From assembly GCF_013466605.1 (NCBI RefSeq), contig NZ_CP059162.1, positions 2,356,001-2,420,000 of the forward strand: a stretch of DNA of 64,000 nt, read 5' to 3'. The notes beneath the pieces were generated by a model that had not been told where the DNA came from, ran no database searches, and saw only the letters and a list, made by a program, of their open reading frames with translations. Both the position numbers and the translations under genes were made by a program. The stretch is from Pseudomonas chlororaphis subsp. aurantiaca (GTDB taxonomy: Bacteria > Pseudomonadota > Gammaproteobacteria > Pseudomonadales > Pseudomonadaceae). Positions 42,679 to 51,235 of this stretch are shown piece after piece. Positions within the stretch are counted from its first letter, which is position 1. Every line of letters begins with the position of its first letter.

Positions 42679-43929
42679 TCAGGGGGTAGCTGGTTGAGGG
42701 GAAGCGTTCAGGGGCGGCAGGGCGGCCTCGACCCGTTCGATCCAGTGTCGCACCGGGGTGCGCCCGGCGCCGTCGAGGTGAGTCTGGCAGCCGATATTGG
42801 CGGTGACTATGACCTCGGGCCGGCCGCTTTCCAGGGCATTGAGCTTGTTGTCGCGCAGTTGCCGCGCCAGTTCGGGCTGGGTCAGCGAGTAGGTGCCCGC
42901 CGAGCCGCAGCACAGGTGGCTGTCGGGCACTTCGGTGAGTTCGAAGCCCAGGCGCTTGAGCACTGCCTCCACCGCGCCGCCGAGTTTCTGCGCGTGCTGC
43001 AGGCTGCACGGGCAGTGGAAGGCCAGGCGCTGGTCGCTGTGGGCGTGCAACTGTTCCAGCGGTTCGTCGCGCAGCACCTCCACCAGGTCCCGGGCCAGGG
43101 CGCTGACCCGCTCGGCGCGGGCGGCATAACGCGGGTCGTGGGCCAGCAGGTGGCCGTAATCCTTGATAAAGGCACCGCAGCCGCTGGCGGTCTGCACCAG
43201 GGCTTCGGCGCCGTTTTCCAGGTGCGGCCACCAGGCGTCGATATTGCGCCGGGCCCGTTCCAGGCCGGCGTCCTGGGCGTCCAGGTGGTAATCCACGGCG
43301 CCACAGCAGCCAGCCTCGCTCACGGCTTGCACGGCAATGCCCAGGCGGTCGAGGACCCGCGCCGTCGCTGCGTTGGTGTTGGGCGACAGGCTCGCTTGCA
43401 CGCAGCCTTCCAGCAGCAAGACACGCCGCGCGTGAGCCGTGGTCGGACGCGCCTTGGCCGGCTGTACCTGACGCGGCAGCTTGCCCTGCACGGCCTCGGG
43501 CAGCCACGGGCGCAAGGTGGTGCCGGTGCCGATCAGTGCCTTGAACAGCGCCGGGTTCGGTGCCAGGGCGCGCAGGCCCTGGCGCAACAGGCGCTGGCCG
43601 AGGGGCCGGGGGACGGCGGCATCGACCACGGCGCGGCCGATGTCCAGCAGGTTGTGGTAATCCACCCCGGACGGGCAGGTGGTTTCGCAGTTGCGGCACG
43701 ACAGGCAGCGGTCCAGGTGCAGCTGGGTCTTGGCCGTGGCCTCGTGGCCTTCCAGCACCTGCTTGATCAGGTAGATGCGCCCCCGCGGTCCGTCCAGTTC
43801 GTCCCCCAGCAACTGATAGGTGGGGCAGGTGGCGTTGCAGAAACCGCAATGCACACAGGTGCGCAGGATGCTCTCGGCTTCCGCCGCGCGGGGCAGCTGG
43901 CGCGCCTGTTCGCTCAAGGTGGTTTGCAT
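42679..43929 (-). CDS. glcF: Glycolate oxidase iron-sulfur subunit
   Basis: A 416-residue electron-transfer subunit of glycolate oxidase (GlcDEF), which oxidises glycolate to glyoxylate. Two 4Fe-4S motifs of the CxxCxxCxxxCP type are visible: 'CVHCGFCNATCP' and 'CLSCRNCETTCP'. The C-terminal part has two CCG domains ('EAGCCGAVDYHL' and 'HLCCGSAGTYSL'). ATG 43929 follows glcE after a short gap (15 nt), and the stop lies 12 nt before glcG. Membrane or soluble location is not clear from sequence. Confidence 0.93.
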   Translation of the reverse strand: MQTTLSEQARQLPRAAEAESILRTCVHCGFCNATCPTYQLLGDELDGPRGRIYLIKQVLEGHEATAKTQLHLDRCLSCRNCETTCPSGVDYHNLLDIGRAVVDAAVPRPLGQRLLRQGLRALAPNPALFKALIGTGTTLRPWLPEAVQGKLPRQVQPAKARPTTAHARRVLLLEGCVQASLSPNTNAATARVLDRLGIAVQAVSEAGCCGAVDYHLDAQDAGLERARRNIDAWWPHLENGAEALVQTASGCGAFIKDYGHLLAHDPRYAARAERVSALARDLVEVLRDEPLEQLHAHSDQRLAFHCPCSLQHAQKLGGAVEAVLKRLGFELTEVPDSHLCCGSAGTYSLTQPELARQLRDNKLNALESGRPEVIVTANIGCQTHLDGAGRTPVRHWIERVEAALPPLNASPQPATP

Positions 43930-43944
43930 GCTTCGGGTCTCCGT

Positions 43945-45009
43945 TCAGAGCTCGGCGTAGAGCCGGCCGGGGTTGAAGATCCCTTGCGGGTCCAGTTGCG
44001 CCTTGAGCTGGCGGTGGTAGCGCAGCAGCACCGCCGGCAATGGCTGGAACGGGCTGTCCACCAGGCCGTGGCTGTAGCAGGTGGCGTGGCCACCGACGCG
44101 CTCGACCAGGCTGCGGATGCGCTCCGCAGGCGCCGCGGATTTCAGCCAGCGCTGGGCGCCGGCCCAGTCGATCAGCTGCTGGCCGGGCAGCTCCAGGACG
44201 CTGGTGTTATTGGGCAGCGACAGGCGCCACAGCGGCAGGCCTTCGTCGAAGAACGCCAGGCGTTGCTCGTTGAGGTCGGCCCAGTAATCGGCGGCCAAGG
44301 GCTCGCCACCGAGGCGATCGCGGGCCGCGGCCACCGAACCTTCGCCGCCCTCCAGGCGCAGGTGAAGGCGCTGGCCGTCATGGCTGGCGGCGCTGATGGG
44401 CAGCGGCTGCTGGCCCCAGTCGGCGAGCCGGGCCAGGGCCTTGGCGCTGTCCATTTCCAGGCTCAGGCTGAGGCACTGGCGGGGTTTCGGCAGGACCTTG
44501 AGCGACACTTCGGTGAGCACTCCGAGGCAACCGTAGCTGCCCACCAGCAAACGCGAGAGGTCGTAGCCGGCGACGTTTTTCATCACCTCGCCACCAAAGC
44601 GCAGGAGCTTGCCGGTGTCGGTGATCACCCGGCTGCCAAGCACGAAGTCGCGCACCGAACCGGCCCAGGGCCGCCGTGGCCCGGACAAGCCGGTGGCGAC
44701 CATACCGCCAACGGTGGCGCCGTCGCCGAAGGTCGGCGGCTCGCAGGCCAGCATCTGCCCGGCGGCGTCCAGCGTTGTCAGCAGTTCCGAAAGCGGCGTG
44801 CCGGCGCGGACCGTCACCACCAGCTCGGTCGGGTCGTAGCTGACGATGCCGCGATGGCCGCGGGTGTCGAGCACCTCGCCGGCGCTCAGGCGGCCGAGAA
44901 AGGCCTTGCTGTTGCCACCCTGGATCAGCAGCGGCGTGCCGTCGGCCAGCGCCTGCCCGACCTGTTCCAGCAGTTCGCCGCTGGCGTCGTTATCCGCGTG
45001 TGCCGTCAT
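43945..45009 (-). CDS. glcE: Glycolate oxidase FAD-binding subunit
   Basis: A 354-residue subunit of the glycolate oxidase complex, homologous to GlcD's FAD domain. FAD_binding_4 (PCMH) pattern: 'PLLIQGGNSKAFLG', 'ELVVTVRAGTPLSELLTTLDAAGQ' (split) and 'GATVGGMVATGLSGPRRP'. The ATG at 45009 overlaps the glcD stop by 1 nt (TGATG), so translation is coupled. The much longer open frame upstream (to 45633) runs inside glcD and is not real. Confidence 0.92.
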   Translation of the reverse strand: MTAHADNDASGELLEQVGQALADGTPLLIQGGNSKAFLGRLSAGEVLDTRGHRGIVSYDPTELVVTVRAGTPLSELLTTLDAAGQMLACEPPTFGDGATVGGMVATGLSGPRRPWAGSVRDFVLGSRVITDTGKLLRFGGEVMKNVAGYDLSRLLVGSYGCLGVLTEVSLKVLPKPRQCLSLSLEMDSAKALARLADWGQQPLPISAASHDGQRLHLRLEGGEGSVAAARDRLGGEPLAADYWADLNEQRLAFFDEGLPLWRLSLPNNTSVLELPGQQLIDWAGAQRWLKSAAPAERIRSLVERVGGHATCYSHGLVDSPFQPLPAVLLRYHRQLKAQLDPQGIFNPGRLYAEL

Positions 45010-46508
45010 CAGAAACGCTCCAGCTCGGGGAAGGGCAGTTGCCCGGCGTGCACGTGCATGGCGCCGAATTCGGCGCAGCGGTGCAGGGTCGGGATGTTTT
45101 TGCCGGGGTTGAGCAGGCCGCCGGGGTCGAAGGCCGACTTGACCGCGTGGAACAGGGTCAGCTCGTCGCTGTTGAACTGCGCGCACATCTGGTTGATTTT
45201 CTCCCGGCCGACCCCGTGTTCGCCGGTGATGCTGCCGCCGACCGCGACGCACAGTTCGAGGATCTTGCCGCCCAGGGCTTCGGCGCGGTCCAGTTCGCCG
45301 GGCTGGTTGGCGTCGAACAGGATCAGCGGGTGCATGTTGCCGTCGCCGGCATGGAACACGTTGGCCACCCGCAGCTGGTACTCGGCGGCCAGCGCGGCGA
45401 TGGCCTTGAGCACCCCCGGCAGTGCGCGGCGCGGGATGGTGCCGTCCATGCAGTAGTAGTCCGGCGACAGCCGGCCCACCGCCGGGAAGGCGTTCTTGCG
45501 CCCGGCCCAGAAACGCACCCGCTCGGCTTCGTCGCGGGCCTGGCGGACCTCGGTGGCCCCGGCCCGTTCGAGCACCGCGCGGACCCGGTCGCAGTCGTCG
45601 TGGACATCGGCTTCGACGCCGTCCAGCTCGCACAGCAGGATGGCCTCGGCGTCCACCGGGTAGCCGGCGTGAATGAAGTCTTCGGCGGCGCGGATCGCCA
45701 GGTTGTCCATCATCTCCAGGCCGCCGGGGATGATGCCGGCGGCGATGATATCGGCCACCGCGTGGCCGGCTTTTTCCTCCGAGTCGAAGGCCGCCAGCAG
45801 CACCTTGGCCAACTGCGGCTTGGGCAGCAGCTTGACCGTGACCTCGGTGATGATCCCGAGCAGGCCTTCGGAGCCGGTGAACAGCGCCAGCAGGTCGAAG
45901 CCCGGTGCGTCCAGGGCGTCGCTACCGAGGGTCAGGCGTTCGCCTTCGACGCTGAGGATTTCCACCTTGAGCAGGTTGTGCACGGTCAGGCCGTATTTCA
46001 GGCAGTGCACGCCGCCGGCGTTTTCCGCGACGTTGCCGCCGATGGAACAGGCGATCTGCGAAGACGGGTCGGGGGCGTAATACAGGCCGAACGGCGCGGC
46101 GGCCTGGGAGATCGCCAGGTTGCGCACCCCGGGCTGGACCCGCGCGGTGCGGGCGGCGGGGTCGATATGCAGGATCTGGTTGAAGCGCGCCATCACCAGC
46201 AGCACGCCCTGTTCCAGGGGCAGGGCGCCGCCGGACAGGCCGGTGCCGGCCCCCCGGGCGACCACCGGCACGCGGCGTTCATGACAGATTCGCAGCAGTT
46301 CCTGCACCTGCTCGATATGCCGCGGCAGGGCCACCAGCATAGGCGTGGTGCGGTAGGCCGAAAGGCCGTCGCATTCGTAGGGTTTGAGGTCTTCGCTCTG
46401 GTGCAGGAGGTCCAGGTCGGGCAGGCGCTGGCGCAGCACCTGGAGCAGTGCCGTTTTATCGACTGGGGGCAGCGCGCCGTCGACGCGTTCGTCGTAGAGG
46501 ATATTCAT
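45009..46508 (-). CDS. glcD: Glycolate oxidase FAD-linked catalytic subunit
   Basis: A 499-residue flavoprotein, first gene of the glcDEFG operon. FAD-binding 'VPVVARGAGTGLSGGALPLEQG' (split), 'GGNVAENAGGVHCLKYGLT' and the FAD-oxidase C-domain ('HAGDGNMHPLILFD', 'ITGEHGVGREKI') are all present. Length matches E. coli GlcD (499). The Shine-Dalgarno sequence is weak. The promoter lies in the 255-nt gap shared with divergent glcC, which carries two GntR-type palindromes. It supports growth on glycolate or removal of phosphoglycolate. Confidence 0.95.
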   Translation of the reverse strand: MNILYDERVDGALPPVDKTALLQVLRQRLPDLDLLHQSEDLKPYECDGLSAYRTTPMLVALPRHIEQVQELLRICHERRVPVVARGAGTGLSGGALPLEQGVLLVMARFNQILHIDPAARTARVQPGVRNLAISQAAAPFGLYYAPDPSSQIACSIGGNVAENAGGVHCLKYGLTVHNLLKVEILSVEGERLTLGSDALDAPGFDLLALFTGSEGLLGIITEVTVKLLPKPQLAKVLLAAFDSEEKAGHAVADIIAAGIIPGGLEMMDNLAIRAAEDFIHAGYPVDAEAILLCELDGVEADVHDDCDRVRAVLERAGATEVRQARDEAERVRFWAGRKNAFPAVGRLSPDYYCMDGTIPRRALPGVLKAIAALAAEYQLRVANVFHAGDGNMHPLILFDANQPGELDRAEALGGKILELCVAVGGSITGEHGVGREKINQMCAQFNSDELTLFHAVKSAFDPGGLLNPGKNIPTLHRCAEFGAMHVHAGQLPFPELERF

Positions 46509-46633
46509 GGGTGGCTAACGACCCTGAGTTGTTTTTATGGGCGCTCGGCTGGCTAGGATCTGTTCCCGTTGGGTGACAGGCCGCTCAGTTGCATCATTGG
46601 CCCGGCTGGCCTTACTGTCCACGGGGCCGGGCG

Positions 46634-46646
46634 CTGGTCGAACCAG
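46634..46646. promoter_or_regulatory. Candidate GlcC operator 1
   Basis: CTGGTCGAACCAG is a perfect CTGGT-N3-ACCAG dyad. It fits the TNGTNNNACNA pattern recognised by FadR-type GntR regulators of the LldR/PdhR group. It lies 126 nt before glcD and 118 nt before glcC. Confidence 0.7.
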
Positions 46647-46740
46647 TTTGTTTCGCCAGCGATGCCGGGATTCTTATAAAAACTGAAGCATTTCAGCGGG
46701 ATGGCTTGGCGATCCGGTTGATCGGGTTTTTTCTTCGCGG

Positions 46741-46753
46741 CTGGTCCTACCAG
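46741..46753. promoter_or_regulatory. Candidate GlcC operator 2 overlapping the glcC leader
   Basis: CTGGTCCTACCAG is a second perfect CTGGT-N3-ACCAG dyad. It ends one base before the GGAGGG ribosome site and 10 nt before the glcC ATG, as expected for autorepression. Confidence 0.7.
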
Positions 46754-46763
46754 TGGAGGGCGC

Positions 46764-47528
46764 ATGCACAGAAGCGATTCGGGGCGGCACCAGGTGGCGG
46801 ACGTGGTCTGTGAGCGCATCGAGCGCCTGATCGTCGACGGCGTACTGAAGACCGGCCAGTTGCTGCCCTCGGAGCGGCGCCTCACGGAAAAACTCGGGGT
46901 CTCGCGCACGGCCTTGCGCGAGGGCCTGAAACTGCTGCGGGCGCGGGGCATCATCGAAACCGAGCAGGGCAAGGGCTCGTTTGTCGCCCAGTTGTCGGGG
47001 CAGGGCGCGACCTCGGCGCTGATGCATCTGTTCAGCTCCCAGCCGCGCACCCTCTACGACCTGTTCGAAGTGCGCAGCCTGCTGGAAGGCGAGTCGGCGC
47101 GGCTGGCGGCGTTGCGTGGCACCGATGCCGATTTCGTGCTGATCGGCCGCGCCTATCAGGCGCTGCTGGACGCCCATGGCCAGGAGCTGGAGGCCTCGGC
47201 CCACGCGCGGCTGGACCACGCGTTCCACCTGGCGATCTGCGAGGCCTCGCACAACCCGGTGCTGGTGCAGACCCTGCGCTCGCTGACCGACCTGCTGCTC
47301 AACTCGGTGTTCGCCTCGGTCAACAACCTCTATCACCGCCAGGCGCAGAAACGGCAGATCGACCGCCAGCACGCGCGGCTCTACAACGCCGTCACCGGAC
47401 GCCTGCCGGAGCAGGCGCGCAAGGCCGCCATCGCGCATATCCAGGGCCTCTGCGACAACCTGCGGGAGATCGAAAACGAAGAGCAGCGCCTGGTGCGGGC
47501 GACCTTGCGCCTGGAAGGCTGGAACTGA
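46764..47528 (+). CDS. glcC: GntR-family regulator of glycolate utilisation
   Basis: A 254-residue FadR-type GntR regulator. N-terminal winged HTH 'ERIERLIVDGVLKTGQLLPSERRLTEKLGVSRTALREGLKLL' (split; residues about 18-60) and an all-alpha FCD effector domain ('LFEVRSLLEGESARLAA', 'HARLDHAFHLAICEASHNPVL' with metal-binding His). It is divergent from glcD and homologous to GlcC. Two identical-arm dyads lie in the shared promoter region, one against its own ribosome binding site (GGAGGG, 4 nt before ATG). It should bind glycolate. Confidence 0.93.
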   Translation: MHRSDSGRHQVADVVCERIERLIVDGVLKTGQLLPSERRLTEKLGVSRTALREGLKLLRARGIIETEQGKGSFVAQLSGQGATSALMHLFSSQPRTLYDLFEVRSLLEGESARLAALRGTDADFVLIGRAYQALLDAHGQELEASAHARLDHAFHLAICEASHNPVLVQTLRSLTDLLLNSVFASVNNLYHRQAQKRQIDRQHARLYNAVTGRLPEQARKAAIAHIQGLCDNLREIENEEQRLVRATLRLEGWN

Positions 47529-47631
47529 ATCCGCCGCGACCAGGGGTCAATGACGGCCACAGGCAGCCACTACACTGCTAGAGACGCGGCAATATTCGCG
47601 TCGTCGACGACCACCACAAAGGAGTCACCCC

Positions 47632-47802
47632 ATGTCCAACGAGACTTGTGCCTGCCCGGGCTGCACCTGCAAGGTCGGCGCCCATGCCATTGTCCGTCAC
47701 GGCAAGCACTACTGTTGCCAGGCCTGCGCCAGCCACCACGCCAACGGCGAACCCTGCGCCTCTACCAAAGGCTGCGATTGCGCCAAGGGCGCGCATCACT
47801 GA
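47632..47802 (+). CDS. Bacterial metallothionein (family 14)
   Basis: A 56-residue cytoplasmic metal-binding protein. It has ten Cys (6, 8, 11, 13, 28, 29, 32, 42, 48, 50) and seven His. The CxCxxCxC N-terminal block 'CACPGCTC' and 'HGKHYCCQACASHHANGEPC' match the BmtA/SmtA pattern of Zn/Cd metallothioneins. The N-terminal 'VGAHAIVRHGKHY' zinc-finger core is present. ATG has AAAGGAG 8 nt upstream. It is monocistronic and convergent with the MFS gene. Probable role: zinc storage and cadmium resistance. Confidence 0.93.
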   Translation: MSNETCACPGCTCKVGAHAIVRHGKHYCCQACASHHANGEPCASTKGCDCAKGAHH

Positions 47803-47850
47803 GCGCCCGCGGTAGGGGGGCGCGAACGCAGAGCCGAGGCGGCTCCACGT

Positions 47851-49077
47851 TCAACTGCCAGCCTCCTGGTCGGCCTCGAGGATCGAGGCGGCGAGGGGGC
47901 TGCGTACCTTGGCGAACCACCACAGGGCCGCCGCGCCCAGCAGCGTGGTCAGCACCGCCAGGATCAGGATCACCCGTTGCGTGCCCAAGGGCGCGGCCAG
48001 CAGCGCCACCAGCAAGCCGGCCAGGGGTTGCGAGAGGTTGTTGAGCAGGGTGATCACGCCCACGGTCTTGCCGAAGTCCCGGGGCGGAATCACCCGCTGG
48101 CGGGTGCTGCGTATGTAGATGTTGAACATCTTGTCGAAGCCGACGATCAGCAGGAACCCCAGCACATAGCCGGCCAGGTTCGGGCTCAGGGCGCTGATGA
48201 AGGCGCCCGCGGCGATCATCGAATAGGCCAGGCTACCCAGTACCCGCAGGGGCAGTACCACCCGGGCGAGGAAGAACAGGATCAGGATGGTGGTCAGCGC
48301 GCCGGCCGCCTGCAGCCAGGCGTAGGCGTCCTTGCCGGCGCTGTACTGGCCGATCACCATGGCCGCCGAGGTGGCCAGGGTGACCCCGACGATCAGGTTG
48401 ACCCCCACGGCCAGGGTGATGATCTTCTTCAGTTCCGCCAGCTCGCGGATATGCTTGAAGGCGATGCGCAGGGGCTGGATCCAGAGGTCATGATGCTGCT
48501 CGAACACCTCCAGGGTGATGTGGCTCAGGCGTTGCCACAGGCGCATGCTCAGGTCGGCCAGCAGGAACAGCCCGGCGATCCACAGCACCACCCAGTGCCA
48601 GGCCCAGACCTCCAGCAGCAGCGCCGCCAGCAGCGGCCCGAGGACCAGCCCGGTCTGGTCGGCGATCTGCGAATAGGACAGGGTCTTGGTGTAGCTGTAG
48701 TGCTGGAAGACATGTGGCATCAGCACTTCGCGGGCCATGATGCCCTGGGTGGTCAGCACCCCGCACAGCGCCGACAGCGCTACCACCCAGGCGATGCCGC
48801 CGAGGAGCCCGTGGAGCAGCACCGCCAGCACGCAGAGCAGCGCCCGGTAGACCTGGCTGATGTGCAGGATGAGGATCGGCGAGAACTTGTCGCACAGCGC
48901 CCCGCACAGCGGGAACGCGAGAAAGCGCGGCAGCGATTCGACGAAAAACGCCAGTCCGGCCCAGGACGCGCTATGGGTGGTCTGGAACACCACCAGCGGC
49001 ACGATGAACAGCAGGATCTGATCCGCCAGCCGCGACAGAAACAGCGAGATGAAAAAAGCCAGGTAATCCTTGCGCAT
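47851..49077 (-). CDS. MFS transporter
   Basis: A 408-residue, 12-helix major facilitator. The N-terminal half begins 'MRKDYLAFFISLFLSRLADQILLFIVPLVVF' (split) and carries the loop 2-3 motif 'GALCDKFSPILIL'. The middle loop 'AFKHIRELAELKKI' joins the halves. It resembles the MFS_3/EntS-like group (siderophore or drug exporters) but I cannot name a substrate. ATG 49077 has CAGGAG 7 nt upstream. The open frame to 49125 adds a basic Pro-rich tail and is not used. Confidence 0.87.
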   Translation of the reverse strand: MRKDYLAFFISLFLSRLADQILLFIVPLVVFQTTHSASWAGLAFFVESLPRFLAFPLCGALCDKFSPILILHISQVYRALLCVLAVLLHGLLGGIAWVVALSALCGVLTTQGIMAREVLMPHVFQHYSYTKTLSYSQIADQTGLVLGPLLAALLLEVWAWHWVVLWIAGLFLLADLSMRLWQRLSHITLEVFEQHHDLWIQPLRIAFKHIRELAELKKIITLAVGVNLIVGVTLATSAAMVIGQYSAGKDAYAWLQAAGALTTILILFFLARVVLPLRVLGSLAYSMIAAGAFISALSPNLAGYVLGFLLIVGFDKMFNIYIRSTRQRVIPPRDFGKTVGVITLLNNLSQPLAGLLVALLAAPLGTQRVILILAVLTTLLGAAALWWFAKVRSPLAASILEADQEAGS

Positions 49078-49416
49078 GGTGACTCCTGTCGGTGGGCGGC
49101 GGGGCGGCCAGCGATGAAATAACACGCCTCCAGGGGCTGGCGATAGTGCAGCGGCGATTCAGTCTGGGCGCAGGGTCATGACGCGCCATGGCGGCGAGTC
49201 GGGCAGGCTCGGCGGGTAGGGCGTCGACGAGCGGTGCCAGATCGATGATCGAGGGGATGAAGTAGGGCGCCCAGGGACGGTCGCGGTAATCGAGGCCCGG
49301 CTGAGAGGGAGATGTTCGGGGCGGGCCCGCGGCCAGGCCATGGCTTTAGCCCGGGCACCCTGCCGGTGCGCGGTGACCGACAAGGTGCCCGGGAGCTGCC
49401 GCGAGGGGAGGCGAGG
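49078..49416. other. Intergenic region, possible coding remnant on minus strand
   Basis: A 339-bp stretch with no complete gene. On the minus strand about 49200-49300 one frame reads 'GLDYRDRPWAPYFIPSIIDL', which is more protein-like than the competing frames. It has no ATG start with a ribosome site and its upstream end is a TAA. I regard it as a possible gene remnant and assign no function. Confidence 0.3.
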
Positions 49417-49644
49417 TCAGGTCGACGGTCGCCAGGTGACGTTCTCGATACCGAATTTTTCCGCCAGGGGTTTGCTGGTCTTTTTTACCCGTTCCAGGCC
49501 GAAGCGGCCGATGCGGCCGACACCGGCGTCACAGCTTGCCCAATGCCACGCCTCGGCATTGTCCATCTTCTCCGAGCGGATGATGAAGGACTTGGGGGTG
49601 CCGTGCAGGGTGTATTCGATGACGAAAAGTTTTGCGTTGTTCAT
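49417..49644 (-). CDS. Small conserved Pseudomonas protein (DUF6555-like)
   Basis: A 75-residue protein that I recall as a small pseudomonad-restricted family (DUF6555). The sequence 'MNNAKLFVIEYTLHGTPKSF', then 'DNAEAWHWASCDAGVGRIGRFG' (split at residue 48), is highly protein-like with one strand pair and two helices. GGAGG lies about 10 nt before the ATG. It has no membrane segment or signal. Function unknown; no functional partner next to it. Confidence 0.75.
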   Translation of the reverse strand: MNNAKLFVIEYTLHGTPKSFIIRSEKMDNAEAWHWASCDAGVGRIGRFGLERVKKTSKPLAEKFGIENVTWRPST

Positions 49645-49866
49645 AAAGCTATCAATCCTCCCTGTGATGGTTTAGTGACCCGCGCGGGCAGGGAAAAATT
49701 CACTCGGATTGTCGAGCAAGGGTATCAGCGGTCGGGCAGTGGTCGGGCAAGCATCCGAACGGGTTATCGCCTGGCGCTGCGGCGTCCGTTCGGATGTTTT
49801 TTCGCGGTTTTCCAGGCGGATCGACGGGGTTACCATGGGCCCCCTGCTTGACGACGATGCCCGGCC

Positions 49867-50646
49867 ATGGCCCTTGCCGCACCTCCCGACCTCAGCGACA
49901 CCGATATGCCGGTGCAACCCCTGGCGCGCACCTATCCGCGCGGCCTGTTCATCGAGCCCCACGAACATGCCTGGGGGCAGCTGCTGTATGCCATGAGCGG
50001 GGTGATGTGGGTCGAGACGCCGAACGAGGCGCTGGTGGTGCCGCCGCAACGGGCGGTGTGGCTGCCGCCGGGCGTGCCCCACGGGATCCGCGTGGTGACC
50101 GACCTGCAGATGCGCAATATCTATCTGCGCCCGAGCCTGGCGGCGACCCTCGACAGCCAGGTGCAGGTGTTGCAGGTGGACAACCTGTTGCGCGAGCTGA
50201 TCGTGCGCCTGGTGGAGCAGGCCGGGGCGCCGCAACCGGAGTACTACGACGCGCTGGTGGGCCTGGCCCTGCTGGAGTTCAAGCGCGCCCGGCGCTCGCG
50301 GTTGAAGATCGTGCTGCCGGACAGTTCCGACCGGCGCCTGATCAACCTTTGCCAGGCGGTGATGGCCGCGCCTTCCCTGGATATTCCCTTCGAGCGCCAT
50401 GCCGAGGCGGCGGGCGCCAGCGTGCGCACCCTGGCGCGGCTGTTCAAGGACGGCCTGGGCATGGGCTTCGCCGAGTGGCGCCGCCAGGTGCAACTGGCCA
50501 CGGCCGCCGCCGAGCTGATCCAGGGTGTGCCGGTGAGCACCATCGCCCGCGAGCTGGGGTATTCCCCCGGCAGCTTCAGCGACATGTTCCGCCGCGAGCT
50601 GGGGCTGGCCCCGTCGCAATACGCGGCCGGAGAAGCCCGCACCTGA
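49867..50646 (+). CDS. AraC-family transcriptional regulator (cupin sensor)
   Basis: A 259-residue regulator. The N-terminal AraC cupin domain carries 'FIEPHEHAWGQLLYAMSGVMWV' (split) and 'RAVWLPPGVPHGIRVV', a pattern common in AraC-type regulators next to MFS exporters. C-terminal HTH pair: 'FERHAEAAGASVRTLARLF' and 'PVSTIARELGYSPGSFSDMFRRELG' (split). The ATG has no strong Shine-Dalgarno sequence; the Met 13 codons later ('MPVQPL') is another candidate. The nearby MFS gene (47851-49077) could be its target, but two genes and a gap separate them. Confidence 0.83.
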   Translation: MALAAPPDLSDTDMPVQPLARTYPRGLFIEPHEHAWGQLLYAMSGVMWVETPNEALVVPPQRAVWLPPGVPHGIRVVTDLQMRNIYLRPSLAATLDSQVQVLQVDNLLRELIVRLVEQAGAPQPEYYDALVGLALLEFKRARRSRLKIVLPDSSDRRLINLCQAVMAAPSLDIPFERHAEAAGASVRTLARLFKDGLGMGFAEWRRQVQLATAAAELIQGVPVSTIARELGYSPGSFSDMFRRELGLAPSQYAAGEART

Positions 50647-50649
50647 GTG

Positions 50650-50777
50650 TGTAGCCGCTGCCAAGCCCCGCGAGGCTGCGATCGACTGCGTAGCAGGCGC
50701 AAAGCCTGAGAATGCAGTCGGTCTGGATAAACGCGGTGCTCCGGTCGCAGCCTCGCAAAGCTCGGCAGCGGCTACAG
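50650..50777. repeat. Long inverted repeat element, copy 3
   Basis: Ends TGTAGCCGCTGCC (50650-) and GGCAGCGGCTACAG (to 50777) with imperfect arms of about 30 bases. The inner sequence shares 'GCGATCGACTGCG.AGCAGGCGCAA' features with copy 1 near 20.95 kb, showing common origin. Confidence 0.83.
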
Positions 50778-50814
50778 GGCTTTGCGGCATCCATTGTGTG
50801 GGCGCTGCAATCCC

Positions 50815-50837
50815 GTAGGAGCGAAGCTTGCTCGCGA
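50815..50837. repeat. REP element
   Basis: GTAGGAGCGAAGCTTGCTCGCGA-type palindrome (23 bases), identical to that at 42218. It lies 37 nt after the long inverted repeat. The rest of the gap to 51018 holds no gene that I can support. Confidence 0.85.
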
Positions 50838-51018
50838 TAGCGCCGTATCTGGCCCGCCACAGTATCTGCATCGCGAACAAACCAGGCCGCCACGGCGTCC
50901 GCCAGCAGATTGGCCGAAATCCTGAAGTGCTTGGCCGGTTGCGCAGGTTTTCGCTCCCTACACTCCCGGTATGCCCAATCGCCGCCGCCCAGGCGCGGCG
51001 CACTGCCCGGAGTTCGTT

Positions 51019-51192
51019 ATGCATTACCTCATCTCCCTCGCCATCGGCCTTGGCGTCGGCCTGCTTTATGGCGCCCTGAACTTTCGCTCGCCGGCGCCGC
51101 CGGCCATCGCCCTGGTCGGGCTGCTCGGCATGCTTGCCGGCGAACAGCTGTGGCCCATGGGCCGGCAACTGGTGAGCAACTGGTTGTCCTGA
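51019..51192 (+). CDS. XapX-domain small membrane protein
   Basis: A 57-residue protein with two hydrophobic helices. It matches the XapX domain (DUF1427) pattern: 'LISLAIGLGVGLLYGALNFRSPAPPAIALVGLLGMLAGEQL' (split; residues about 4-44). Function of the family is unknown. ATG 51019 has CCCGGAG 6 nt upstream; the longer frame adds 16 unlikely residues. The next gene, an oxidoreductase, starts 43 nt after the stop on the same strand, so the two are probably cotranscribed. Confidence 0.85.
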   Translation: MHYLISLAIGLGVGLLYGALNFRSPAPPAIALVGLLGMLAGEQLWPMGRQLVSNWLS

Positions 51193-51235
51193 GGCCTTTC
51201 GATCCTTTTATTTATTCCTGTTCATGGAGGCGCTT

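Noticed and set aside
42547..45456. A 969-codon open frame on the plus strand across glcE and glcF
   Set aside because: It is antisense to the well-supported glcEF genes and has low-complexity composition without a ribosome site.
43945..45633. Long form of glcE starting inside glcD
   Set aside because: The extra 208 codons lie in an alternative frame of glcD; the ATG at 45009 gives the family length.
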